The notes below the pieces were generated by a model that was not told where the DNA came from, did no database searches, and saw only the letters and a list, made by a program, of their open reading frames with translations. Shown in pieces: positions 1 through 5,307 of a stretch of DNA of 5,558 bases. Every line of letters begins with the position of its first letter. The first letter of the stretch is position 1. A program made the position numbers and the translations under genes. The stretch comes from Alphaproteobacteria bacterium MarineAlpha3_Bin4 (GTDB taxonomy: Bacteria > Pseudomonadota > Alphaproteobacteria > Rhodospirillales > Casp-alpha2): positions 1 through 5,558 of the forward strand of contig PTLJ01000113.1 of NCBI GenBank assembly GCA_002938045.1. The letters run 5' to 3'.

Positions 1-114
1 ATGGCAGCCGAACTACCCAACGCCGAGGCGCTTATCTTGCCGGGGCTCCGGCACATGGTGCCGATTGAGGGCTCAGGAGTGCTCAATCGGGCGCTTCTGG
101 CCTTCCTAACGTGA
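1..114 (+). CDS. alpha/beta-hydrolase-like protein, C-terminal end only
   Basis: Frame 1 is open from the window edge to a TGA at 112-114 and gives 37 residues; the gene begins outside the window, and the ATG at position 1 need not be its start. The stretch LPNAEALILPGLRHMVPIEG followed by LNRALLAFL matches the usual end of alpha/beta-fold hydrolases: a strand, then the loop with the catalytic histidine (normally G-x-G-H-x-x-P-x-E), then the final helix ending in 'aFL'. The presumed catalytic histidine is residue 18 of the visible part. The family's small residue before this His is Arg here, and the usual Glu-Gln-Pro after it reads Glu-Gly-Ser, so the gene may be diverged or decaying. Substrate cannot be inferred. 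The flavin-reductase remnant 26 bases downstream suggests a former catabolic operon. The assignment rests on a short tail. Confidence 0.5.
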   Translation: MAAELPNAEALILPGLRHMVPIEGSGVLNRALLAFLT

Positions 115-140
115 GTGGCATCGGCAAGGGAATTGCCGTC

Positions 141-343
141 ATGGTCGAAGAAACTCCTTTCATGACGTGCTTGGTTTCTTTGCCACCGGTGTCATAGTGG
201 ACGCCTCCGACGGCGACGGCAGTTGCCACTCAATCCTGATCGGCGCGGTGCTTGACATAGAGAATGACGAGCGCGAGTGCTCATCATTGACCTACTGCTG
301 CGGCTGCTTTGATAGGCTCGACCTAAAAGATACTGAGGGCTAG
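141..343 (+). pseudogene. collapsed flavin reductase-like gene, both ends kept and middle lost
   Basis: Flavin reductases of this fold (about 160-170 residues) supply reduced FMN/FAD to partner monooxygenases. The frame through 158-220 reads FHDVLGFFATGV then VDASDGDG, the family's N-terminal 'FRdalg.FATGV.v' signature. It continues directly into HSILIGAVLDIEND and a Tyr/Gly/Phe/Arg/Leu-containing end (227-340), resembling the family's C-terminal 'DH.i..G.V' strand and 'Y..G.y.rL' end, and stops at TAG 341-343. The roughly 95 residues normally between these parts, including the 'T.nSf.SvS..PPl' flavin-binding core, are missing; the junction is near 215-226, beside a tandem GACGGC repeat. The likely start, ATG 141, has AAGGGA nine bases upstream, but its frame (MVEETP) differs by one base from the FATGV frame, implying a frameshift near 157. 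Not functional as written. Confidence 0.6.
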
Positions 344-620
344 GCTGGTGCTGCCAGTCTGAACGGCGGGAATAGGGTAGTCAAAAACGGAGGCCGGTTC
401 ATCCCCGCCGACGCTCGCTTGCACGAAACGTTTAGGGAGTGAGAATATCCGCCGGACTTGTACCAATCAGGAGTGGGTTTGATCGTCACCAGTGGGGTCT
501 CCGGGGAAAGAGGCTAATTCTGCGGGATATAAGGGCCGGTCCTCAACATCTCTTTATGCTTCTTTGCGTGGGCTTCGTGCCTGTTGGCAGTGTTTATAGG
601 GTGTAACATCAGGCTCCGAA
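344..620 (+). other. stretch without a supportable gene
   Basis: No reading frame longer than about 50 codons with a plausible start, Shine-Dalgarno site or recognisable family was found on either strand. The base composition is less GC-rich and less codon-like than in gcvP. The frame used by the flavin-reductase remnant continues with only TGA at 440-442 before TAA at 515-517, but I recognise no domain with confidence. It is most simply read as eroded coding DNA between convergent transcription units. Confidence 0.4.
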
Positions 621-659
621 GTAACCGGTTTCACAGGGTAAGAGGTTACCTCGTTTTTT
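621..659 (+). terminator. weak rightward terminator candidate
   Basis: GTAACC (621-626) is complementary to GGTTAC (644-649). The stem has six base pairs and a 17-base loop, and is followed by six T at 654-659. The T-run lies on the plus-strand side, so it would end transcription coming from the hydrolase/flavin-reductase side and stop read-through into the convergent gcvP. On the minus strand the same stem has no T-run after it, so it is at best a poor terminator for gcvP. The long loop and short stem keep confidence low. Confidence 0.35.
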
Positions 660-666
660 CGCCGCC

Positions 667-3585
667 CTACTTCGCCGAATTTTCGTAGGTCTCGATCGGT
701 GGACACGCGCAGACCAGGTTTCGGTCGCCGGTGACGTTGTCGATGCGGCCGACCGGCGGCCAGTACTTATCCTCGCGGAGCGCCTTAAGCGGGAAGAAGG
801 CGCGCTCCTTGGAATAGGGGTGCGGCCAGTCTTCTTCGAGGAGCAGATGGTGGGTATGGGGCGCATTCCGGAGCACGTTGTCTTGAGGGTCGACCTTGCC
901 TTCCTCAATCTCTTGGATCTCTTCGCGGATCGCGATCATGGCGTCGCAGAACCGATCTAGCTCGCGTTTGGCTTCGCTCTCGGTCGGCTCGATCATCAGC
1001 GTGTCGACGACTGGGAACGAAACCGTCGGCGCGTGGAAGCCGAAATCAACCAAGCGTTTGGCGATGTCGTCGACGGTTATCCCCGTGTGCTCCTTGACTG
1101 GGCGCAAATCGACGATGCACTCGTGCGCAACCATGCCCCCCAAGCCCTTATAGAGGATTGAGAAATACGGCTTGAGCCGGTGCGCGACGTAATTTGCGTT
1201 GAGGATCGCCACTTGGGTCGCTTTTTTCAGGCCCTCGCCGCCCATCATGTACATGTAGGCCCAGCTGATCGGCAGGATCGAGGCCGAGCCCCATGGCGCC
1301 GCCGCCACCGGGCCTATGGTCTCGCCCTCTGCCGCAGCCGGGTTGACGCCATCGACCTCAGTGTGGTCCGGTAGGAATGGGGCCAAGTGGTTGCCGACAC
1401 CGATCGGGCCGACGCCAGGGCCGCCACCGCCGTGCGGAATGCAAAATGTCTTGTGTAGGTTTATATGCGATACATCGGGGCCGATCTTGCCCGGCTGGAC
1501 GATGCCGACCATGGCGTTGAGGTTAGCGCCGTCCAAATAAACCTGGCCGCCGGCGCTATGTACGATGTCGCATATCTCACGGATTGACTCCTCGAAGACG
1601 CCGTGCGTCGACGGATACGTGATCATCAACGCCGCTAGGTAGTTTTTGTGCTCTTCCGCCTTGGTCTCGAGGTGCCCGACGTCGACGTTGCCGTTCTCGT
1701 CGCAATTGACGACGACGACACGCATGCCTGCCATCACTGCGCTGGCCGGGTTGGTGCCGTGCGCGCTGGCCGGAATCAAACAGACGTCGCGGTGGCTCTC
1801 TCCCTTGGACTTCAGGTACTTGCGGATGCACAGTAGGCCCGCATATTCGCCCTGGGAACCGGCATTAGGTTGCAATGAGACGGCGTCGAAGCCAGTCGCC
1901 TTACACAACATCTCCTCAAGCTCCAGAAAAAGCTGCTGGTATCCCTGGATTTGGTCCAACGGCGCGAACGGGTGCATGGAACCGAAATTGCGCCAGGTGA
2001 CCGGGATCATCTCAGTTGTCCCATTTAGCTTCATGGTGCAGGACCCGAGCGGGATCATTGTGCGGTCGAGGGCCAGGTCCTTGGCCGCCAACCAACGGAG
2101 ATAGCGCAGCATCTCGGTCTCGGAGTAGTAGAGGTTAAACACTGGATGGGTTAGGAACTCGCTCGTGCGCCGGAGCGCGTCAGGTACGCAGCTTTCGGCC
2201 TTGGCATCGAGCGTCTCGATGTCAAGCTCATCATCGGCAGTCGTCGAGAACGCCCGCCAAAGCGCTTGCAAGTTGCGCCGACGCGTGGTCTCGTCGAAGG
2301 CGATCCCAAGCGTGTCATCGTCGACGATGCGGAGGTTGATCCTGAATTCCCGGGCGCTCGCGGCGATGCGGGTGGCCTGGCCCGGGACGCGGACGGTGAT
2401 GGTGTCGAAGTAGCTCTTGGTCTCGACCTCGAAGCCCAGCTTCTTGAGCCCGGCAGTCATTATGCGGGTCATGCGGTGGACCTTGCGAGCGATGGTTCTG
2501 AGACCCTCGGGCCCGTGATACACGGCATACAAGCCCGCGATCACGGCCAGCAAAACCTGCGCCGTGCAAATGTTGGAGGTCGCCTTGTCGCGGCGGATGT
2601 GTTGCTCGCGGGTCTGCAGCGCCATGCGCAGCGCAGGCTTGCCGGTGGAATCGACGGAGACGCCGATGATTCGGCCCGGCGTCGCGCGTTTGAACTTGTC
2701 GCGGGTTGCGAAGAAGGCGGCGTGCGGGCCGCCGTATCCCATCGGCACGCCGAAGCGCTGCGAGTTGCCGACAACAATGTCGGCGCCGAGTTCGCCCGGC
2801 GGCTTGAGGAAGCACATGGCGAGCAAGTCGCTGGCAACGGTAACCAGCGCGTTGGCTCCTTGCGCCCACCTGATCACTGGGCGGATATCGCGGACCGCGC
2901 CAGACGAGCCGGGGTGCTGCAGCAACAGGCCAAAGATACCATCATCACCGCCGATGGCGGCTTCTAGGTCGGTGAACGGATTGCCGACAACGACAGCGAA
3001 GCCCATCGACTCAGCCCGGGTGCGTACCACAGCGATGGTCTGCGGATGGGTATCGGAATCGACGAAGAAGTTGGCGCTCTTAGATTTTGTAACCCGCTTC
3101 GACATCGTCATGGCTTCCGCCGCGGCGGTACCCTCGTCCAGAAGCGACGCGTTGGCCAGGTCCATACCGGTCAGGTCCATCACCATCTGCTGGTAGTTGA
3201 GTAACGCTTCCATTCGGCCCTGGCTGACCTCTGCCTGATACGGGGTGTAGGCGGTGTACCAGCCCGGGTTCTCAAGGACGTTCCTCAGGATTACGGAGGG
3301 TAGGGTCGTGCCGTAGTAGCCCATTCCGATCATCGAGATGAAGACCTTGTTGCGTTCGGCCATGCTGCGTAGGTACGACAGCGTCTCGCGCTCGTTCTTC
3401 TCGCCCTCGATGTCTAGGGGGTCGCCGGAGATGATGTCCTCCGGTACCGTCTTCATGATTAGTTCGTCGAGGGACTTGAGCCCCAATGCCGCCAGCATCT
3501 CATTGATCTGCGACTCGTCGGGGCCGATGTGGCGGCGGATGAACTCGTTCTTCTGCTTCAGTTCCTGGAGCGTTGTTGCCGGCAT
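667..3585 (-). CDS. gcvP: glycine dehydrogenase (aminomethyl-transferring), glycine cleavage system P protein
   Basis: This PLP enzyme of the glycine cleavage system decarboxylates glycine and passes the aminomethyl group to the lipoyl arm of H protein in the cytoplasm. The product has 972 residues, the normal length of the single-chain (fused alpha-beta) form. The N-terminus carries the family motif FIRRHIGP. The N-terminal half has the usual GYYGT..P..ILRN..ENPGWYTAYTPYQ region. The C-terminal half begins around residue 470 and has PLGSCTMKLN (Cys516), the SAHGTNPASA segment, and NLHKTFCIPHGGGGPG, in which Lys712 is the expected Schiff-base lysine for PLP. No frameshift or missing core motif is seen. 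The ATG start lies one base after the gcvH TGA with only a weak Shine-Dalgarno, so translation is probably coupled to gcvH. The stop is TAG. It is the last gene of the riboswitch-led transcript. Confidence 0.98.
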   Translation of the reverse strand: MPATTLQELKQKNEFIRRHIGPDESQINEMLAALGLKSLDELIMKTVPEDIISGDPLDIEGEKNERETLSYLRSMAERNKVFISMIGMGYYGTTLPSVILRNVLENPGWYTAYTPYQAEVSQGRMEALLNYQQMVMDLTGMDLANASLLDEGTAAAEAMTMSKRVTKSKSANFFVDSDTHPQTIAVVRTRAESMGFAVVVGNPFTDLEAAIGGDDGIFGLLLQHPGSSGAVRDIRPVIRWAQGANALVTVASDLLAMCFLKPPGELGADIVVGNSQRFGVPMGYGGPHAAFFATRDKFKRATPGRIIGVSVDSTGKPALRMALQTREQHIRRDKATSNICTAQVLLAVIAGLYAVYHGPEGLRTIARKVHRMTRIMTAGLKKLGFEVETKSYFDTITVRVPGQATRIAASAREFRINLRIVDDDTLGIAFDETTRRRNLQALWRAFSTTADDELDIETLDAKAESCVPDALRRTSEFLTHPVFNLYYSETEMLRYLRWLAAKDLALDRTMIPLGSCTMKLNGTTEMIPVTWRNFGSMHPFAPLDQIQGYQQLFLELEEMLCKATGFDAVSLQPNAGSQGEYAGLLCIRKYLKSKGESHRDVCLIPASAHGTNPASAVMAGMRVVVVNCDENGNVDVGHLETKAEEHKNYLAALMITYPSTHGVFEESIREICDIVHSAGGQVYLDGANLNAMVGIVQPGKIGPDVSHINLHKTFCIPHGGGGPGVGPIGVGNHLAPFLPDHTEVDGVNPAAAEGETIGPVAAAPWGSASILPISWAYMYMMGGEGLKKATQVAILNANYVAHRLKPYFSILYKGLGGMVAHECIVDLRPVKEHTGITVDDIAKRLVDFGFHAPTVSFPVVDTLMIEPTESEAKRELDRFCDAMIAIREEIQEIEEGKVDPQDNVLRNAPHTHHLLLEEDWPHPYSKERAFFPLKALREDKYWPPVGRIDNVTGDRNLVCACPPIETYENSAK

Positions 3586-3586
3586 G

Positions 3587-3961
3587 TCAGTCGAGTTCCG
3601 CGATATACGACTTGTAGGCGTCGTCGTCCATCATGTCGTCGAGCTCGGATGGATCCGAGAGCTTGATCTTGAAGAACCAGCCCTCGCCGGCTGGGTCCGA
3701 GTTGACCGTCGTCGGTTCGTCCTCGATCACGCCGTTGATCTCGACGACCTCGCCGGAGACCGGCATATAGACTTCGCTCGCGGCCTTGACCGATTCGACG
3801 ACGCTGGCTTCGTCGCCTTGGCACAGTTTGGAGCCGACAGCGGGCAGTTCAACGAAAACGACGTCGCCCAGCTGGGCCTGGGCATAGGCGGTGATGCCGA
3901 TGGTGGCAATATTGCCGTTAACGCTAACCCATTCGTGATCGTAGGTGTATCTAACGGTCAT
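3587..3961 (-). CDS. gcvH: glycine cleavage system H protein (lipoyl carrier)
   Basis: H protein is the small lipoylated shuttle of the glycine cleavage system; its swinging arm carries the aminomethyl group from P to T and is reoxidised by the L protein. The product has 124 residues, the usual length. It shows the N-terminal YTYDHEWV motif, GITAYAQAQLGDVVFVELP, the lipoylation site ESVKAASEVYMPVSGEV with Lys59 as the modified residue, and the C-terminal NSDPAGEGWFFKIK segment. All landmarks are intact. The ATG is preceded by AGGGAG (3970-3975) at a good distance, in an 18-base gap after the gcvT remnant. It therefore has its own ribosome site and does not depend on translation of gcvT. The TGA is one base from the gcvP ATG. 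Confidence 0.97.
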   Translation of the reverse strand: MTVRYTYDHEWVSVNGNIATIGITAYAQAQLGDVVFVELPAVGSKLCQGDEASVVESVKAASEVYMPVSGEVVEINGVIEDEPTTVNSDPAGEGWFFKIKLSDPSELDDMMDDDAYKSYIAELD

Positions 3962-3979
3962 TAATCGTGCTCCCTGTCT

Positions 3980-4096
3980 TTATCCGGTAGAGTGGCGGTG
4001 GTCGATGAACAGAACCATCTTGGCACCCAATTGCCGGTGGAAGGCGTCGAGCGGCGTCTTCTTCAGGTCTTGGTCCAGGGTCTAGTCGTTGGTCAC
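3980..4096 (-). pseudogene. gcvT: gcvT remnant: aminomethyltransferase (T protein) with in-frame stop and almost complete internal deletion
   Basis: T protein moves the one-carbon unit from H protein to tetrahydrofolate and is normally about 360-375 residues. Here a GTG start (4094-4096) with an AGGGAG-type site just upstream begins VTND, then meets TAG at 4082-4084 (codon 5). The same frame continues as DLKKTPLDAFHRQLGAKMV, a clear match to the conserved T-protein N-terminus ('LkkTPLy..H..lGAkMVpFaG'). It then passes directly to LFIDHRHSTG and TAA (3980-3982), resembling the usual end 'PFvpHRY.RG'. About 330 residues are missing, including the whole folate-binding core. Both intact ends share a Pro-Phe pair (MV-PF-AG and L-PF-V), and the junction falls exactly there, suggesting deletion between short repeats. 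The place in the operon, after the riboswitch and before gcvH, is where gcvT belongs. Confidence 0.8.
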
Positions 4097-4181
4097 TGGG
4101 CTCTCCCTGAAAAAAGTAGCGGCGCCTTGCCAACCGGGTCGCGGCCACTAGGGCCGCCGAAGAGCGGCTGACGGACACCCC
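4097..4181 (-). promoter_or_regulatory. riboswitch expression platform and gcvT ribosome site
   Basis: This is the 85-base segment between aptamer II and the gcvT GTG. In transcript order it contains GCCGC (4164-4168), GCGGCC (4152-4157) and GGCCGC (4141-4146). The middle element can pair with the first (loop TCTTCG) or with the third (loop CTAGT), but not both, as expected for a switching region. A further GCCGC (4119-4123) lies just before six T (4110-4115), so a terminator-like alternative can be drawn. AGGGAG then precedes the GTG. The pairings are direct readings of complementarity; the switching mechanism is inference. Confidence 0.45.
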
Positions 4182-4297
4182 CTCTGTCTCGGGACCTGAA
4201 AGATTCACCCGGCGCGGTGGTGATGCCTATTCCTGCGCCCGGCTTGCATCTTCGGTGGGACCGCCCGGCAACTACCGGTGCTGCCCGCTTTCCAGAG
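4182..4297 (-). promoter_or_regulatory. glycine riboswitch, second aptamer of a tandem pair
   Basis: Read on the minus strand, this has the layout of a glycine aptamer: CTCTG (4293-4297) pairs with CAGAG (4182-4186) as the closing helix, and the core CACCGAAGATGCAA (4244-4257) is followed by GAATCTTTCAGGT and a GACAGAG end. GAAAG (4288-4292) can pair with CTTTC; the usual pair here is GAGAG with CTCTC, so both sides changed together and pairing is kept. Two core positions differ from the family consensus as I know it: GAAGA instead of GAAGG, and AGAC instead of GGAC. The element is clearly this family, but glycine affinity of this half may be altered. Glycine aptamers usually activate gcv operons. 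Confidence 0.85.
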
Positions 4298-4307
4298 CCT
4301 CATCACG

Positions 4308-4396
4308 CTGCGGTCCGGGTGCCTGAGAGTTTCCGGGGCGGTTGCTCCTTCGGCGCCAGCTGGGCCTCTTCGGGGCCGGGCCGGACTCTCCCGCAG
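4308..4396 (-). promoter_or_regulatory. glycine riboswitch, first aptamer of a tandem pair
   Basis: Read on the minus strand, CTGC (4393-4396) and GCAG (4308-4311) close the element. GGGAGAG (4386-4392) pairs with CTCTC of GGAAACTCTCAGGC. The glycine core GCCGAAGGAGCAA and the downstream GGACCG are both intact, matching the family consensus. A 10-base linker (4298-4307) joins it to aptamer II, the normal spacing for tandem glycine riboswitches. It sits between a sigma70-like promoter and the gcv genes on the same strand. Its ligand is glycine by family; this aptamer has every conserved base I would expect. Confidence 0.93.
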
Positions 4397-4432
4397 GGGA
4401 GTCGTGCGCGACCCTTCAGGGCCACTCGCGGC

Positions 4433-4460
4433 AGTGTAGCCACGGTGAGTGCCAAGTCAA
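4433..4460 (-). promoter_or_regulatory. sigma70-type promoter of the gcv operon
   Basis: On the minus strand, TTGACT (4455-4460) and TACACT (4433-4438) are separated by 16 bases, close to the TTGACA/TATAAT consensus. Transcription would start near 4426, about 30 bases before the first aptamer. The position just after the terminator of the upstream lipoprotein gene supports an independent start for the riboswitch-gcvH-gcvP transcript. Confidence 0.7.
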
Positions 4461-4468
4461 CGCGGGGC

Positions 4469-4492
4469 AAAAAAACCCGGGCTCGGACGGGT
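4469..4492 (-). terminator. intrinsic terminator of the lipoprotein gene
   Basis: On the minus strand, ACCCG (4488-4492) can pair with CGGGT (4475-4479) across an 8-base loop. The stem runs into seven T (4469-4475). It begins three bases after the TAA of the 4496-5065 gene and ends eight bases before the gcv promoter -35 box, so the two units are insulated in very little space. Confidence 0.7.
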
Positions 4493-4495
4493 GCG

Positions 4496-5065
4496 TTAGC
4501 GAACGCCGCGGCGGGCAAGGTTGAAGTCGAGCTGCTCGGCGGAAAGTTGGAAGCCAATCAGGACCTCAAAGCTACGAGGGTGCTGACCCTCCGCAAGCAC
4601 AATCTCTTGCATGAGGTCCTCTGTCCATGTGGCCGGGGCAGCGCCAAGAAACGGGATGCGGGCGACGAACGGTGTCTTTGCCAGTACCTCACCCTCCGCA
4701 CCGATTACGGCGACAAAGAACGGTACCTCTGCCCCGGTGGCAAGGGAATCGAGCCCGCGCACGGCCACAATATCGAAGGCAAGTTCCAGTTCGACGCGCT
4801 CGGTGGAGAAGCGGCAAGTGGCATCCAGATTGTCCATGTCGGCCTCTACAGCGATGTCTATCCCGCTGCGCCCAGGGCCGTTCTTGAACTGGGTGATGTG
4901 CTCGGTACCGCCGAGAAAGGCGACCATAGGGCAGTTGAGATAAGTCCCGCTGGTGAAGCTTTCGCACGCAGTCGCAGCCACGAGGGCCATACAGGCGAAC
5001 AGGTGCGCCACTAGACTCGACCTGGAGCGGGACTCGGGACGCCGGGACGCTTCAAGCCGGACCAC
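4496..5065 (-). CDS. conserved alphaproteobacterial lipoprotein of unknown function
   Basis: The product has 189 residues. The GTG start is chosen because AGGAG lies five bases upstream. The N-terminus is rich in Arg (residues 3-15), followed by a hydrophobic segment LVAHLFACMALVAATAC that looks like a lipoprotein signal with Cys34 as the lipidated residue; the lipobox (Ala-Thr-Ala-Cys) is slightly weak at -3. After it comes NCPMVAFLGGTEHITQF and GPGRSGIDIAVEADMDNLDATCRF, then an alternating strand-like body and a C-terminal EVLIGFQLSAEQLDFN segment. From memory this resembles an uncharacterised envelope lipoprotein family of Rhodospirillales; I know of no assigned role. It is probably exported and membrane-anchored in the periplasm. 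It is monocistronic, with its own terminator just after the stop, and divergent from ispH. The reading frame is intact, unlike the decayed genes nearby. Confidence 0.8.
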   Translation of the reverse strand: MVRLEASRRPESRSRSSLVAHLFACMALVAATACESFTSGTYLNCPMVAFLGGTEHITQFKNGPGRSGIDIAVEADMDNLDATCRFSTERVELELAFDIVAVRGLDSLATGAEVPFFVAVIGAEGEVLAKTPFVARIPFLGAAPATWTEDLMQEIVLAEGQHPRSFEVLIGFQLSAEQLDFNLARRGVR

Positions 5066-5134
5066 TAGAACTCCTGTTAGGAACCGGATCTTTCGCTTAG
5101 TCTCCGCCAGCTATTGGGCCCGCGCGGAGCCCTT

Positions 5135-5148
5135 GGCCGCTAGCGGCC
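5135..5148. repeat. 14-base perfect palindrome in the lipoprotein-ispH intergenic region
   Basis: GGCCGCTAGCGGCC reads the same on both strands. It lies about 70 bases upstream of the lipoprotein start, and a second GC-rich inverted repeat (5116-5132) adjoins it. It could be an operator, or a hairpin in the lipoprotein 5' untranslated region. A chance palindrome in GC-rich DNA is also possible. Confidence 0.3.
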
Positions 5149-5182
5149 GCTTCGTCTAAGTTGGGCCCGCGGACGCCGCCGG

Positions 5183-5211
5183 AATGTACTCGACGGTGGC
5201 AGCGGGAACAA
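5183..5211 (-). promoter_or_regulatory. possible promoter of the lipoprotein gene
   Basis: On the minus strand, TTGTTC (5206-5211) and TACATT (5183-5188) are separated by 17 bases. Each hexamer is only a partial match to sigma70 consensus. If used, the transcript would have a leader of about 110 bases that includes the palindrome at 5135-5148. No comparable promoter for ispH was found in the rest of the 242-base intergenic region (5066-5307), which otherwise holds only a short imperfect hairpin at 5229-5248. Confidence 0.25.
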
Positions 5212-5307
5212 GGCACGGAGACCCGCAGAGCACCGGCTCTCCGGAGCTTCAGCCCGTTTCGCGCATCGTTTTCCACCCTCACCCCTGCAGCAATTCTGGC
5301 AAGGATC

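Noticed and set aside
340..489. Minus-strand 49-codon frame starting with GTG
   Set aside because: It has no close ribosome site, no recognisable family, and lies antisense to the decayed region.
440..517. Peptide YPPDLYQSGVGLIV with faint resemblance to the CcmE 'GILPDLFREGQGVV' motif
   Set aside because: It is a short match only, with no downstream 'LAKHDE' motif or heme-binding region in any frame; it could be chance.
2266..2967. Plus-strand 233-codon frame and others inside gcvP
   Set aside because: They are antisense shadows of gcvP, whose protein is intact and highly conserved.
3980..4096. gcvT remnant read as a genuine leader peptide or small gene
   Set aside because: The frame past the stop matches T-protein ends, and the position in the operon is that of gcvT, so decay is simpler. 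A four-codon translated leader cannot be excluded.
3951..4208. Minus-strand 85-codon frame covering the gcvT remnant in another frame
   Set aside because: It starts inside aptamer II and has no family resemblance; the gcvT-like peptide is in a different frame with a proper GTG and ribosome site.
4217..5014. Plus-strand 265-codon open frame
   Set aside because: It runs antisense through both aptamers, the gcv promoter and the lipoprotein gene, which all have stronger evidence; high GC content produces such shadow frames.
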